Shown here: positions 45,017 through 54,696 of the stretch, one piece after another | How positions within the stretch are numbered: position 1 is the first letter of the stretch | Layout: every line of letters begins with the position of its first letter | DNA from: Salimicrobium flavidum | Lineage (GTDB): Bacteria; Bacillota; Bacilli; Bacillales; Halobacillaceae | NCBI RefSeq assembly: GCF_900156645.1 | Contig: NZ_FTOC01000007.1 | Span: forward strand, 100,478 to 164,477 | Direction: 5' to 3' | DNA length: 64,000 bases | Notes under the pieces: model-generated | Told to the model about the DNA's origin: nothing | Databases searched by the model: none | The model's input: the letters and a program-made list of their open reading frames with translations, nothing else | Made by a program: the position numbers and the translations under genes

Positions 45017-45622
45017 TCAGAAGTGGAAAGCTTCTCCCGTTTCATAAGAATCTTCCAATACAAGGATACCCTTCTCTTCAGGAGCATCAGGCAATTGGAG
45101 CTCTTTAGCGGAACAGATCATCCCGCTTGAAGCGACTCCCCTCAATTTCGCATCCTTGATTTTCATTCCACTCGGCATCACTGCTCCCACTTTAGCTACA
45201 ACTACCTTTTGTCCGGCATCCACATTCGGAGCGCCGCACACGATTTGCGTCTGTTCTTCTCCCAGATTCACCTGACATACGCTCAACTTATCGGCATTTT
45301 CATGCGAATCGATATCTTCCACATGTCCCACAACGAATTTATGCTCCAGATCAAAGTCCAAATTATCTTTCAAACCCTGGGCTGAAAAGATATCTTTCAT
45401 CGTTGTGAGCATTCTTTCATTCATGCGGAACTGTCCGTGTTCCAATTCATCAAAATGACTGGAAGCACGAAAAATGTTATAGCCGAGGACCGAACCATCG
45501 GTCTTATCTTTGATTTTTGTGATATCTCCGTGGTTCTCATGCATACGATTGTTACGATCCGCTTCTTTGATAGGGATCATGAGCACGTCCCCGACTCCTT
45601 TGGTATTGTAAAAAACATTCAT
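45017..45622 (-). CDS. ytpR: YtpR, tRNA-binding domain protein
   Basis: 201 residues. The C-terminal half is an OB-fold tRNA-binding domain like those in PheRS-beta and MetRS ([53 protein letters not shown]); the N-terminal part is YtpR-specific. Overlaps the ytpQ stop as ATGA. Its target is unknown. Confidence 0.92.
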   Translation of the reverse strand: MNVFYNTKGVGDVLMIPIKEADRNNRMHENHGDITKIKDKTDGSVLGYNIFRASSHFDELEHGQFRMNERMLTTMKDIFSAQGLKDNLDFDLEHKFVVGHVEDIDSHENADKLSVCQVNLGEEQTQIVCGAPNVDAGQKVVVAKVGAVMPSGMKIKDAKLRGVASSGMICSAKELQLPDAPEEKGILVLEDSYETGEAFHF

Positions 45623-46443
45623 TTATCATCGTCTCCTTTTTGTTCCTTCGGTTTTTTCTGAGCAAGAATGAAGATAGGTTCCAACTTGCCATCTTCGTAA
45701 TAGAAGGACAGCGATGTTACCGGAACGATACCTTCAGCAAAAAATTTCATTGCCATCTGAGCCAATATATCGTAGCCTCCGTCATTCTGGACATCAGCGA
45801 AGATGATCACATCCTGGTGTGGAATGCTGATGGCAAGTTCCCCTTTACATTCAGCCTTCATCTCCTCAAGTAGAGATTCATTCAATATTCTGCTGGCATC
45901 GTAGCCATCATTGAGAGACTGGAAATAAAAATCGTTGCCATACACGGTATCTTTCCGCAGGTTCACTTCCAGAGAGCGCACATTGAAGGAAGCTACTTCT
46001 TTTATGCGTTCCTCTGTCCATCCCTCCTCGGCTAGCTTCTGTTCGTCGAGAAGCTGATAGGACCTGCCCAGGTCGAGCGCGTAAAAGATTCTCGTTTCCG
46101 CAGTATGCTCCGAATAGATCAACTTCTTCCCGTTTTCGGTCTCGACAGGAAAAGAAGCGGCACGAATAACCGGAAAAATCTGCTTCTCTTTTCCGGCCAG
46201 TTCTGTCGTCTCATTCATGACACGTAGTGCTTCACGAATGTGTTCTTCCAGTTCATCCAGGGCTTTCTCTCCGTCCTGCTGCCACTTGGAGATTACATTC
46301 GGCACCGTTATCGTAATCCCTTCTCCGGATTCTTCCCACTCTATACGAAAAGTGTCTTTATCTCTATTAAAAGAAGTGCGCCACTGATCATGATCGAGAC
46401 GCTCTTCCAATTTTCTTTTCATTTGTATACTTGTCATTTTCAT
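45619..46443 (-). CDS. ytpQ: YtpQ, DUF1444 protein
   Basis: 274 residues from an ATG with AGAGGAG upstream (a longer in-frame ORF lacks a site and has atypical composition). It is soluble, with [10 protein letters not shown] and [16 protein letters not shown] as family blocks. Function unknown. Middle gene of ytpP-ytpQ-ytpR, with a 19-nt gap before and a 4-nt overlap after. Confidence 0.9.
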   Translation of the reverse strand: MKMTSIQMKRKLEERLDHDQWRTSFNRDKDTFRIEWEESGEGITITVPNVISKWQQDGEKALDELEEHIREALRVMNETTELAGKEKQIFPVIRAASFPVETENGKKLIYSEHTAETRIFYALDLGRSYQLLDEQKLAEEGWTEERIKEVASFNVRSLEVNLRKDTVYGNDFYFQSLNDGYDASRILNESLLEEMKAECKGELAISIPHQDVIIFADVQNDGGYDILAQMAMKFFAEGIVPVTSLSFYYEDGKLEPIFILAQKKPKEQKGDDDK

Positions 46444-46462
46444 CGGTAAAACTCCTCTGTAA

Positions 46463-46777
46463 TCATTTCGCTTCGTCGATGAAAGCCTGGATTTCTTCCG
46501 GTGTCTTCCGGTCCTTGCTGACGAATCTCGCTTTTTCTTCCCCGTCTTTGAAAGCGAGGAAACTCGGGATACCGAAGATGGAGTGATCAGCACATAGATC
46601 GATGAATGCATCACGGTCTACATGGATAAATGTCCACTCCGGGTTTTCCTGTTCCAACTCTGGCAACGCCGGTTCAATCACTCGACAATCCGGACACCAG
46701 TCGGCAGAAAACATGAACACTACATTTCTTTCGTTTATCAATTGCTGAAATTGTTCGTGCGATTGTAAGTTTTCCAT
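46463..46777 (-). CDS. ytpP: Thioredoxin-like protein YtpP
   Basis: 104 residues, a complete thioredoxin fold with the active site FSADWCPDCRVIEP (CPDC) and the cis-proline block GIPSFLAFKDGE. Probably a dithiol reductase; CPDC is also found in bacillithiol-linked thioredoxins. AGGGGTGAC lies before the start. First gene of ytpPQR. Confidence 0.93.
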   Translation of the reverse strand: MENLQSHEQFQQLINERNVVFMFSADWCPDCRVIEPALPELEQENPEWTFIHVDRDAFIDLCADHSIFGIPSFLAFKDGEEKARFVSKDRKTPEEIQAFIDEAK

Positions 46778-46811
46778 ATGTCACCCCTCCAAAAACCATT
46801 GTAGCATACCA

Positions 46812-47840
46812 CTATTTGGATTCAATCGCCAAATCTCCGGGCTTGATCCACTGTTTCTTTCTGAACCATACGCCAACTATTACGCTTATAGTGAAAGGTA
46901 CGAGCAAATGGCTGACAAGGAGAGCGATACCTACACTGGTGCTCCACCCCATCGTTTCAATCGTCATAATCTGACCGACGAGTCCACTCGTCCCCATCCC
47001 GGCCCCTGCCGCATTATTTTCCAGAGTGAAAACTACTGTAGCTACCGGTCCGGCTACTGCCCCTGCCAATACCGGCGGAATCAGAACGATGGGTTTACGG
47101 ATAACGTTACCGATCTGGAGCATAGATGTGCCAATAGCCTGTGCAACGATTCCTCCGAAGCTATTATCCTTATAACTGATTGTGGCAAAAGAAATCATTT
47201 GTGCTGCACAACCGGCAGCGGCTGCCCCCGCGGCGATACCATCGAGGGAGAGCATGAGTGAAATAGCGAGGCTTGAAATCGGAGCTGTCAAAGCGATTCC
47301 CATAAGCACACTTACGACTATTCCCATTAAAAGCGGTTCCTGGACAGTCGCCCAGTTGATCACTTCCCCGAACCACTGGAGAAATGAACCAATCGGAACC
47401 CCTATCAGGGTCCCCGCCGTATACCCTGTTACAATGGTCAAAAATGGAGTAAGTATAATATCAAGACTGGTTTCCTTACTGATGATTTTACCGATTTCTG
47501 TACTGACCAGTGCTGCAATAAATGCTCCGGCAGGGCCCCCGGTCTCGGCACCGATTGCTCCGCTGAAAAGCGCAGCGAAAAGCACGAGCGGGGGGGCTTT
47601 CAACCCATAAGCTACGGCAACGCCTATCGCGCCTCCCCACACGATTACGTTCATCAACAGATCGCCCATCCTCATGAGATGATCGGATATGAATGCCAAC
47701 GGAAGCTGCTCTCCGATCGTTTGTATAATCAGCCCGATGATGAGTGAAGAGAATAACCCTAAAGCCATGTAACTCAACGCATCGATGAAATATACTTTCG
47801 GAGAGAGAGAAATATCTTTCTTTTTCAGAAAATCTTTCAT
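46812..47840 (-). CDS. PTS IIC-like membrane transporter (orphan)
   Basis: 342 residues with about nine hydrophobic segments and many small residues (GAIGAETGGPAGAFIAALV; AGAAAAGCAAQMISF), matching the PTS_EIIC_2 family. No IIA or IIB domain is fused or adjacent, so energising and substrate are unknown. ATG at 47840 follows AAAGGGGG; a longer in-frame start lacks a site. Divergent from ytoQ. Confidence 0.85.
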   Translation of the reverse strand: MKDFLKKKDISLSPKVYFIDALSYMALGLFSSLIIGLIIQTIGEQLPLAFISDHLMRMGDLLMNVIVWGGAIGVAVAYGLKAPPLVLFAALFSGAIGAETGGPAGAFIAALVSTEIGKIISKETSLDIILTPFLTIVTGYTAGTLIGVPIGSFLQWFGEVINWATVQEPLLMGIVVSVLMGIALTAPISSLAISLMLSLDGIAAGAAAAGCAAQMISFATISYKDNSFGGIVAQAIGTSMLQIGNVIRKPIVLIPPVLAGAVAGPVATVVFTLENNAAGAGMGTSGLVGQIMTIETMGWSTSVGIALLVSHLLVPFTISVIVGVWFRKKQWIKPGDLAIESK

Positions 47841-47976
47841 GAACAATCCCCCTTTTGCTTTACTTATCTTAAACCAGTGTATATACATATGTAAATGAAA
47901 TTACAGAAAAAGATAGGGATTATCAGAAGGGTTTGTGGGGTATATTATCTGAGGAAAAATCAGAAGGAGGAGTTTC

Positions 47977-48417
47977 ATGGAACTGAGAGTATATTTAGCA
48001 GGTCAAATTCATGACAACTGGAGGGATGAGGTTAAACAAAAAGCCGATGAAAAAGGAATTCAGGCGAAATTTGTTCATCCTCAGGAGAATCACAGCCGCT
48101 CCGATGATGTCGGTGAGGATATCCTCGGACCCCAACCAAATAAAGAGACCAAAGATGACAAAGCCTCTGCCATCAATAACTTCCGGACTAAATTACTTAT
48201 GGAACGCTCGGACGCCGTCATCATTTATTTCGGTGAAAACTATAAACAATGGAACACAGCGATGGATGCGGGTATCGCTATCCAGGCTGGCAAACCGACC
48301 ATTCTTATCAGGGACGAAAATCTGATTCACCCGCTTAAAGAGCTTTCGAATCAGGCGACCGTGACTGTAGAAACGATCGACCAGGCCATAGACGTACTAC
48401 AGTATGTCTATGAATGA
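47977..48417 (+). CDS. ytoQ: YtoQ family protein
   Basis: 146 residues, opening ELRVYLAGQIHDNWRDEV, with SDAVIIYFGENYKQWNTAMD and AGIAIQAGKPTIL in the middle, a layout like nucleoside 2-deoxyribosyltransferase folds. The enzymatic role is not established. AGGAGG lies before the ATG. It converges with the DUF84 gene. Confidence 0.9.
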   Translation: MELRVYLAGQIHDNWRDEVKQKADEKGIQAKFVHPQENHSRSDDVGEDILGPQPNKETKDDKASAINNFRTKLLMERSDAVIIYFGENYKQWNTAMDAGIAIQAGKPTILIRDENLIHPLKELSNQATVTVETIDQAIDVLQYVYE

Positions 48418-48427
48418 GTAACGGAAC

Positions 48428-48463
48428 AAAAGCGATCACAGCCTCCGGCGTGATCGCTTTTAT
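48428..48463. terminator. Bidirectional terminator after ytoQ
   Basis: AAAAGCGATCAC pairs with GTGATCGCTTTT. Confidence 0.9.
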
Positions 48464-48963
48464 AATCGGTGATACTCCCACTGCCCCTTCAAAAGGGTGA
48501 CGATATGCTCGAACATTTTATCACGGTTCATATTTCCATTCGTGAAGATCCCGATAGCTCCTTCTTGTTTCCGCACATCATTTTTCTGTGTGTACTTCTC
48601 CATCACTTCCCCGAGCTCAAGACCCTTGTTCATCTGTTCGTGCACTTCATCAGGCAATGGAATCCTTGCCCCTGCAGCGGTATATATATTTTCCTGCTGG
48701 TCGACGAGCGCTCCCCAGTTACAAAGATAAAGATCATCGTCGATCTCCATCACTCCACCCTCAAGTCCGATACCGAGATCCGCTTTCTGGGCCATCGCAC
48801 ATTCTCTGGCACGGTGAATCGCACCTTCGAGTGTTTCCTCATCCGAGAAAGGTTGGGAAGAGACTTTTGAATCCACATCCATTTCAACTACCGTGTCTTC
48901 GGGAAAAGCATCCGTGACAGCGGTCAGTTTGGAAGGATTCAGAGAACCTACATAAATTTTCAT
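48460..48963 (-). CDS. DUF84 / non-canonical purine NTP phosphatase (YjjX-like)
   Basis: 167 residues. It starts MKIYVGSLNPSKLTAVTDAF and has GIGLEGGVMEIDDDLYLCNW, the signature of the DUF84/YjjX inosine-xanthosine triphosphatase family, which cleans damaged nucleotides. ATG at 48963 fits AGGTGG. Downstream of ytoP with its own terminator between. Confidence 0.88.
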   Translation of the reverse strand: MKIYVGSLNPSKLTAVTDAFPEDTVVEMDVDSKVSSQPFSDEETLEGAIHRARECAMAQKADLGIGLEGGVMEIDDDLYLCNWGALVDQQENIYTAAGARIPLPDEVHEQMNKGLELGEVMEKYTQKNDVRKQEGAIGIFTNGNMNRDKMFEHIVTLLKGQWEYHRL

Positions 48964-49011
48964 TTCGTCCACCTACACTATTCTTAAAGTATGATTTACT
49001 CATTATAGCAA

Positions 49012-49046
49012 AAAAATCGCTCAGCCTAAACAATTAAAGCTGAGCG
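49012..49046 (-). terminator. Terminator of ytoP
   Basis: On the minus strand GCTCAGC pairs with GCTGAGC, followed by ATTTTTTT. Confidence 0.85.
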
Positions 49047-49054
49047 TTTTAAAA

Positions 49055-50122
49055 TTATACACCTTTTTTGATCTGTTCAAGTGCATTGGCGTCTGTAGTT
49101 TTTACAAGCTTTACCAGCAATTCTTTAGCAGCAGCATAGTCATCGACATGAATAATGGAAGAGGAGGTATGGATATAGCGTGAACAGATTCCGACGACTG
49201 CAGAAGGGATTCCGTCATTTGCTGTATGAACCCGTCCCGCATCCGTTCCTCCCTGGGAGATGAAATACTGGTAAGGAATATCATTGGATTCAGCTGTATC
49301 GAGAATGAATTCTCTGATTCCTCGATGGGTGATCATCGTACGATCGAATATGCGCAGGAGAGCCCCCTTACCGAGCTGACCGAATTCATGGCTCTCCCCG
49401 GACATATCATTCGCCGGAGAAGCATCGAGTGCATAGAAGATATCAGGTTGGATCATATTCGCGGCGACCTGAGCTCCTCGCAATCCAGCTTCTTCCTGTA
49501 CCGTCGCTCCCGAATAAAGTTCGTTCGGCAGTGCCTCTCCCTGCAGCTCCTTGAGAAGTTCTACGGACAAACCACACCCGTAGCGATTGTCCCATGCTTT
49601 CGCCATTATCTTTTTCTCATTGGCCATCGGTGTGAATGGACAGACAGGCACAATCGGTTGTCCCGGTTTGACACCGATATTTTCAGCGTCTTTTTTATCG
49701 TCGGCCCCGATATCGATCAGCATATTTTTGATTTCCATCGGTTTCTTCCGCTGTTCCTCCGTCAAATTATGCGGAGGGATGGACCCGATCACCCCGGTGA
49801 TCGCTCCTCTCTCTGTCATAATCTGAACCCGCTGGGCAAGCAGAACCTGGCTCCACCAGCCACCAAGCGGCTGAAAGCGGAGCATGCCGTTGTCCGTAAT
49901 CTGCGTAACCATGAAGCCGACCTCATCCATATGTCCGGCTACCATTACTCGAGGGCCTTCTCCATGCTTTTTACCGAAAACTCCGCCTAACTTATCCTGG
50001 ACCACTTCATCTGCATATGTTTCCAACTGCTCCTTCATAAACGTACGAACATCCCGTTCATTTCCAGGTGCACCCGGAAGTTCCGTCAATGTCTGAAACA
50101 AGCGCTTCGTCTCTTGATCCAT
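49055..50122 (-). CDS. ytoP: M42-family aminopeptidase YtoP
   Basis: 355 residues. Metal-dependent peptidase with [14 protein letters not shown] (metal-bridging Asp region), [22 protein letters not shown] (catalytic Glu pair), DASPANDM and [12 protein letters not shown]42 enzymes form self-compartmentalised dodecamers that degrade peptides; Bacillus homologues are called glutamyl/leucyl aminopeptidases. Confidence 0.94.
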   Translation of the reverse strand: MDQETKRLFQTLTELPGAPGNERDVRTFMKEQLETYADEVVQDKLGGVFGKKHGEGPRVMVAGHMDEVGFMVTQITDNGMLRFQPLGGWWSQVLLAQRVQIMTERGAITGVIGSIPPHNLTEEQRKKPMEIKNMLIDIGADDKKDAENIGVKPGQPIVPVCPFTPMANEKKIMAKAWDNRYGCGLSVELLKELQGEALPNELYSGATVQEEAGLRGAQVAANMIQPDIFYALDASPANDMSGESHEFGQLGKGALLRIFDRTMITHRGIREFILDTAESNDIPYQYFISQGGTDAGRVHTANDGIPSAVVGICSRYIHTSSSIIHVDDYAAAKELLVKLVKTTDANALEQIKKGV

Positions 50123-50270
50123 ATATGTACAACCCCTTTTTAAGTTCTCCTTTCCATTTTAACGAAAGATGAGTCGGGTTGCTACAATTCCCCGCTCAAA
50201 GTTTAGATTTTCTTTTCAGCGGATACTTTAGTATAATGGAACATATCATAATTAGTAGAGGTGAATAATA

Positions 50271-50588
50271 ATGGATTGGAAAAAAGTAGCGCTTGCTACA
50301 GGCGCCGGAGTATTGGCCGGTTATGTAGTAAAAGAACAAATTGCGACGAAAAAAGGGGTCAACCCTGAGAAAGCTTTGAAAATTGCGAAAGAAGCATTCA
50401 AAAAACAAGGACCGATCAGCGGTTCCTGGATTTACATGAAGCCTGAGCAACTGAACAAAAACGGCATCAACTATGATGTATATCGCGGAGGAATCTCCCG
50501 CAATCAGGACGGGGAGACTTCTCAATACGAGTTCTTCATCGACAGTGCCACTGGTACGATCGTTGATGTGTCCGAGGAAGCATCCTAA
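50271..50588 (+). CDS. ytzB: YtzB, PepSY domain protein
   Basis: 105 residues: a short N-terminal hydrophobic stretch (KVALATGAGVLAGYVV) and a PepSY-like domain (PEKALKIAKEAFKKQGPISG, EFFIDSATGTIVDVSEE). Probably membrane-associated; PepSY domains often modulate proteases. AGAGGTG upstream. Divergent from ytoP as in B. subtilis. Confidence 0.88.
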   Translation: MDWKKVALATGAGVLAGYVVKEQIATKKGVNPEKALKIAKEAFKKQGPISGSWIYMKPEQLNKNGINYDVYRGGISRNQDGETSQYEFFIDSATGTIVDVSEEAS

Positions 50589-50605
50589 CAGAAAGTTTTT
50601 TCAAG

Positions 50606-50662
50606 AAAAAATCCGATTTATCCACGATATTCTCAGGAATGTTGGATAAATCGGATTTTTCT
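50606..50662. terminator. Bidirectional terminator after ytzB
   Basis: AAAAATCCGATTTATCCA pairs with TGGATAAATCGGATTTTT; the T run continues on the plus strand. Confidence 0.9.
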
Positions 50663-50670
50663 TTTTTACA

Positions 50671-50767
50671 TGGCTACCCTGAAAATAAATATTCAGGCGG
50701 ACGCTTGCCGCGGGCAATGCTTCCACCCGAAGAGACGAAAATCAACAATAAACGATAACAGAACCTT
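50671..50767 (+). repeat. Dispersed structured repeat, copy D (internally shortened)
   Basis: TACCCTGAAAATAAATATTC and GGCGGACGCTTGCCGCGGGCA match copies A, B and C; it then jumps to GACGAAAATCAACAATAAAC. The central hairpin and the second outer arm are absent, consistent with deletion between the arms. Located between the ytzB terminator and ytnP. Confidence 0.7.
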
Positions 50768-50788
50768 TTACATAGAGAGGTACAAAAA

Positions 50789-51634
50789 TCAGTTACGCTC
50801 CCGTTCCACTTTATTCACGATTTTTCCTTCTTCGTCGAATTTAAGAGCACGGTAGTATGCGTCATGGTAAAATGTATACCACGAACCTTTTTTGTACCCT
50901 TCCTCCATCCATTTATCTTTTTCATGAACACTGGTAACGGGGTAATCATCAAAAGCGAGGGCCCACAACTTATTTTGATGAGCATGCGTGGGCATGAGAT
51001 CCGCCATGTGAATGAAGGAATCCTCTCCCCGCTCGAAACTGATAACGGAGTGACCATTGCTATGACCGCCCGTGTGGACCATAGCCAATCCCGGGAGTAC
51101 TTCTATACGTTCCCCGAAAGTCTCTACGTGATTTTGAACAGCTTCCCAGTTCTCTCTCCAATATGTATTCTTCGAACGCATATTCGGCTGTTTCATTTCT
51201 CCCCACTCGATTTCACTGACAATGATTCTGGCATTCGGGAACACAGGCTGATACGTCCCATCCTTTTCTTCCGTCAGTCCACAAGCGTGATCGAAGTGAA
51301 GGTGGGTCATCAATACGACGTCAATGTCCCCCCGGACCAATCCCAACTTTTTGAGAGACTCGTCGATTCGGCTCTCTTCAGTGACACCGAAATTTTTCAA
51401 CTGTTTCTCGGAAAGTTTTCCATTCCCCATGCCTGAATCAATAAGCAGTATCTTTCCGTCCAGCTCGAGCAGAATCGGATCCGTCCGAAGCTCAATCTGG
51501 TTCTTCTCATTCACCGGGTATTTCTTGCTCCATAACGGCTTAGGAACCACTCCGAACATCGCGCCGCCATCCAGATGATTGTTTCCTCCATCAAGCCAGG
51601 TCAGTACTGCTTCTCCTATCATCAATTTCTCCAT
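50789..51634 (-). CDS. ytnP: Metallo-beta-lactamase-fold lactonase YtnP
   Basis: 281 residues. The metal-binding motif is [10 protein letters not shown], with further His ligands in [12 protein letters not shown] and [12 protein letters not shown]. YtnP-type enzymes open acyl-homoserine lactones and related lactone signals. ATG at 51634 fits AAGGAGGG; an ATG 6 nt upstream is too close. Confidence 0.92.
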   Translation of the reverse strand: MEKLMIGEAVLTWLDGGNNHLDGGAMFGVVPKPLWSKKYPVNEKNQIELRTDPILLELDGKILLIDSGMGNGKLSEKQLKNFGVTEESRIDESLKKLGLVRGDIDVVLMTHLHFDHACGLTEEKDGTYQPVFPNARIIVSEIEWGEMKQPNMRSKNTYWRENWEAVQNHVETFGERIEVLPGLAMVHTGGHSNGHSVISFERGEDSFIHMADLMPTHAHQNKLWALAFDDYPVTSVHEKDKWMEEGYKKGSWYTFYHDAYYRALKFDEEGKIVNKVERERN

Positions 51635-51691
51635 AATCATCCCTCCTTACTTACTATAGTAGCACAGCTTCTGGAGGTAGTGTAAGCGTTA

Positions 51692-52333
51692 TCACTTTAT
51701 ATTGATTACGATGCACCGGTAGATCGGTTGACCCTTTTCGGCAAATTTCTCCTCATACTCTGTCATCACGTTCTTCTCCTCTTCCAACTCATGCAAATCA
51801 AGAGTGACGTCCTCGATCACCATTCCGAACTGAGAAAAACTGGCCAGCGAATACTCGAATAATCCACGGTTGTCCGTTTTCATAGTGATCTTTCCTCCGT
51901 CTTTCAAAATTTCCTTATATTGTTCCAGAAAGGATTCATAAGTCAAACGGCGTTTTGCGTGCTTCGTCTTTGGCCACGGATCGGAGAAATTCAAATAAAG
52001 ATGATCGATTTCACTTTCGCTGAACATATCACGTAAATCTTTGGCATCTTCATTCACTAGTACAGCATTGGAAACCTCGGCTGCTTTCACTTTCTTAAGC
52101 GCCCCGACCATTACACTCTTCACCCGTTCAATACCGATGAAATTGGCTTCAGGAAAGTTTGCAGCCATACCTGCTACAAATTGTCCTTTGCCGGAGCCGA
52201 TTTCCAGGTGAAGCGGCTTTTTATCTGTGAAAGCTTCCTTCCAGTTTCCCTTATATGAAAATGGGTCCTGAAGAATAATATGATTGTTTTCCTCAAAAAA
52301 TTCATCTGCCCACGGTTTGTTACGAATTCTCAC
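51692..52333 (-). CDS. trmB: tRNA (guanine-N7)-methyltransferase TrmB
   Basis: 213 residues. HLEIGSGKGQFVAGMA is the SAM loop, YLNFSDPWPKTKHAKRRLTY the family signature, and TDNRGLFEYSLASFS follows. It methylates G46 of tRNA. The start is a GTG (MRIRNKPW by alignment with B. subtilis) preceded by AAAGGAGGAG; the ATG further upstream lacks a site. Confidence 0.96.
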   Translation of the reverse strand: MRIRNKPWADEFFEENNHIILQDPFSYKGNWKEAFTDKKPLHLEIGSGKGQFVAGMAANFPEANFIGIERVKSVMVGALKKVKAAEVSNAVLVNEDAKDLRDMFSESEIDHLYLNFSDPWPKTKHAKRRLTYESFLEQYKEILKDGGKITMKTDNRGLFEYSLASFSQFGMVIEDVTLDLHELEEEKNVMTEYEEKFAEKGQPIYRCIVINIK

Positions 52334-52523
52334 TAAAACTCCTCCTTTTTCTTTCAATATCGTACCACGGTTTTCCCATTTAAAAAAATTAATCATCAAT
52401 TTTGAACTATGAGGAAGTATAAAGAAGTATAGACACTAATGCAATGATATGAAGGAGATGCATAACTACAACGGCCTCTTAAGCTTATGAACGGTGATAA
52501 ATAGACTACTTCTTCTCTTGGGT

Positions 52524-52555
52524 TGTAAGCGCTTCCTGCACTATGCTTATATATG
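52524..52555 (+). promoter_or_regulatory. cre-like operator overlapping the promoter of a small membrane peptide
   Basis: TGTAAGCGCTTCCT (52524-52537) has the palindromic AAGCGCTT core and 12 of 14 cre positions. It lies within a promoter region TTGGGT (52518-52523) or TTGTAA with TATGCT/TTATAT downstream. Overlap with the promoter implies repression by CcpA. Confidence 0.65.
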
Positions 52556-52593
52556 TGCTGAACAAAAACTATTAATCAAATGGAGATGAAATG

Positions 52594-52752
52594 ATGAATC
52601 TACTAAGTGGTATCGTCGATCTTACAGTTCTTGCAACATTCGGAGTACTATTTGTCGGTTACAGCGTACTTGTATATCCGATGGAAGTATTGGCTGAAAA
52701 AACGAATGCAGAAGCTCGCGAAAATAAATTGAAATATGCACCGGAACTATAA
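52594..52752 (+). CDS. 52-residue single-pass membrane peptide
   Basis: ATG (52591 or 52594) follows GGAGATGAA. The peptide starts MNLLSGIVDLTVLATFGVLF, continues VGYSVLVYPMEVLAEKT and ends LKYAPEL. One membrane helix spans about residues 8-28, then a charged amphipathic tail. It has its own promoter with a cre-like site and a strong terminator, so it is a free-standing gene. No family is recognised by me; it is placed between trmB and ytmP. Confidence 0.8.
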   Translation: MNLLSGIVDLTVLATFGVLFVGYSVLVYPMEVLAEKTNAEARENKLKYAPEL

Positions 52753-52765
52753 AATCCAGCAGTCA

Positions 52766-52802
52766 TAAAAAGCTTGCAGAACTCAATCTGCAAGCTTTTT
52801 TT
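52766..52802 (+). terminator. Terminator of the 52-residue peptide gene
   Basis: AAAAAGCTTGCAGA pairs with TCTGCAAGCTTTTT; T residues follow. Confidence 0.92.
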
Positions 52803-52850
52803 ATTGGTTCTGTTACGTTTGAACAGCCTTTTAGTCTCTTCTTCCATTAT

Positions 52851-52898
52851 AAAAACTCCCCTTCTCCCGGCTAAGTTGAACCGAAAGAAAGAGAGTTT
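52851..52898 (-). terminator. Terminator of ytmP
   Basis: On the minus strand AAACTC...CGG...CCG...GAGTTTTTATAAT: a two-part stem followed by T residues. It lies just after the ytmP stop. Confidence 0.65.
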
Positions 52899-53693
52899 CT
52901 AATCCATCACTTCTTCAAGCAGACAGAGTCGTGCCTCCACCTCTTTTTCTTCTCCCCGCATGTCATGCCATTGGATGAAAGAAAGCAGCTGGGAAATAGC
53001 GTACCATTTCATTTTCCGAAACAATTCATCGGTAGCCTGTATTCCATAATAACTAAGCCACTCTTCCCAGTTCGACTCCGGAACATAAAAATATAAGAGC
53101 ATTCCAAGGTCAAGAGCGGGGTCAGCCACCATAGCGTTATCCCAATCAATAAGATAAAGGTATTCGTTATTGGATAACAACCAGTTATTGTGGTTCGTAT
53201 CACAATGACAAACGACACAGTCCGTATCTTCGATTGTAAAACAGTGCTGTTCAAGATATACAATCGCTTTCTCTACACCCGTATGGTGCCGCAGATGAGG
53301 AGTGAGTGCTAAATCGTTCATTATATCAGTCATTATATCTGTGGGGGATAACGGCGTTTTTCCCAACCGCATAAGCATATCAAGCAATTCTTTTGAATGG
53401 TGGATCTTACTGAGTAATTCTGCCACTCTCGGATGGGACATCTCTTCCGGTTCGAGTTCGCGTCCGTCCATCCAATCTTGAGCTGTGATGACATCTCCAC
53501 TTTCGAGACGTTTTGTCCAAACGAGTTTCGGCACAATACCTTCTGCAGAAAGCACAGCCAGAAAAGGAGAAGAATTTCGTTTTAAAAACAAACGCTTCCC
53601 TTCCTGTTTTTTCGCAAAATATGCTTCCCCCGTCGACCCACCTGCCGGAGTAATAGACCATTCATCCCCTAATAATTGTTCCAACCAGTTCAC
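52899..53693 (-). CDS. ytmP: Choline kinase/APH-fold phosphotransferase YtmP
   Basis: 264 residues. The kinase-fold lysine is in LFLKRNSSPFLAVLSAEG; the catalytic loop CHCDTNHNNWLL has Asp and Asn, and YLIDWDNAMVADPALDLG binds metal. A small-molecule kinase whose substrate is unknown. The start is GTG at 53693 by alignment with the B. subtilis protein (VNWLEQLLG) and a GAGG upstream; an upstream GTG start would add 13 residues. Confidence 0.9.
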   Translation of the reverse strand: MNWLEQLLGDEWSITPAGGSTGEAYFAKKQEGKRLFLKRNSSPFLAVLSAEGIVPKLVWTKRLESGDVITAQDWMDGRELEPEEMSHPRVAELLSKIHHSKELLDMLMRLGKTPLSPTDIMTDIMNDLALTPHLRHHTGVEKAIVYLEQHCFTIEDTDCVVCHCDTNHNNWLLSNNEYLYLIDWDNAMVADPALDLGMLLYFYVPESNWEEWLSYYGIQATDELFRKMKWYAISQLLSFIQWHDMRGEEKEVEARLCLLEEVMD

Positions 53694-53788
53694 CTTCAAT
53701 TCCTCAATTCCTGTTGAGTATTCTTCGGTCACTCTTTTTTGTCATATAGACTTTCTTACATTAACGCATAAGGACCTCGTCTTTCAAG

Positions 53789-54688
53789 TTATTCTGTCTC
53801 TTCCCATTCAGGCCTGCGTACAGAAGTGGTCCTGGTATGTTTCAGCAATAGCTGTGCCGTTTTCAACTGTATATGTTTTAATGGCATTCTCAACATCCGT
53901 TTATCATTCATCCATCCCTCGTACTCTTCTTTTCCTATATAGTCCGTCTGGTAAGGGCGCGTCGTCTTATTGAAAGTCCCTTCCGGCGCCAGAACAACTT
54001 TACGATAAGGGAAGGTGTGACCATACGAATGAAACACACTTCGCACGTATGTTTCTGCTCGTTGAAGGGGTAGGAGAGGATTAGGTATTTTCCTCCTCAC
54101 TCCTCTTTCTTCCACATACCAGCTCTTCCCTTCTTCGGGAAATATCTTCACCCCATTTTCGACATCAAGGTGTACAATGATATCGAGTTCGTGAGGCCCG
54201 ATCAGCAACTGATCAAGCCCAAGCACTGCACGTTTCATTTCTACTTGCGGTTCATACATAAGGAGAAACGTATCGGGGAATCGCTGCAGATAAAATTTCA
54301 ACAACGCATCCTGTTCATACGTACGGTCGAGAAAGGATTTTTCATGTATGGTCGTCGAAGCCCATTTCAGTTGAAAAGAGAGGAGCTGATCAAGAAAGTA
54401 ATGCTTCAACTCTTCTTCGTTGGCCGGTTCGCTCGGAGCACGCTGTTGTCTTTCCCACATATCCTCTTCTTCGCCGGGCTTAACTTTATTCCACATCCGC
54501 TTCATCCATCCCTCATTCAGAGGAGGTGTTTCCTTTTCTTCTACCGGTTCATGCAGCTGTCCGCGTCTCCAGGTGCTCTGGAGTCCTTCCCAGTTCGTTT
54601 TTTTCATTTGAATGAACTGACTGGAATATTGGTATATATTGGATTCATAACGCGATATGTAATCCTGGAGTTTTATTAATTGTGCCAT
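53789..54688 (-). CDS. NERD-like nuclease-related domain protein
   Basis: 299 residues. Helical N-terminal region (about 1-150), then a segment GLDQLLIGPHELDIIVHLDV that resembles the NERD core strand pattern, and a basic C-terminus (RTTSVRRPEWEETE). AGGAG overlaps the end of thpR, 8 nt upstream, so the two are coupled. B. subtilis has an unnamed homologue (YtlQ) in the same place. Nuclease activity is not certain. Confidence 0.65.
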   Translation of the reverse strand: MAQLIKLQDYISRYESNIYQYSSQFIQMKKTNWEGLQSTWRRGQLHEPVEEKETPPLNEGWMKRMWNKVKPGEEEDMWERQQRAPSEPANEEELKHYFLDQLLSFQLKWASTTIHEKSFLDRTYEQDALLKFYLQRFPDTFLLMYEPQVEMKRAVLGLDQLLIGPHELDIIVHLDVENGVKIFPEEGKSWYVEERGVRRKIPNPLLPLQRAETYVRSVFHSYGHTFPYRKVVLAPEGTFNKTTRPYQTDYIGKEEYEGWMNDKRMLRMPLKHIQLKTAQLLLKHTRTTSVRRPEWEETE

Positions 54689-54696
54689 CTTTTCAC

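Noticed and set aside
49226..49990. 254-codon plus-strand ORF antisense to ytoP
   Set aside because: Shadow of a strongly conserved M42 peptidase gene; no start signal.
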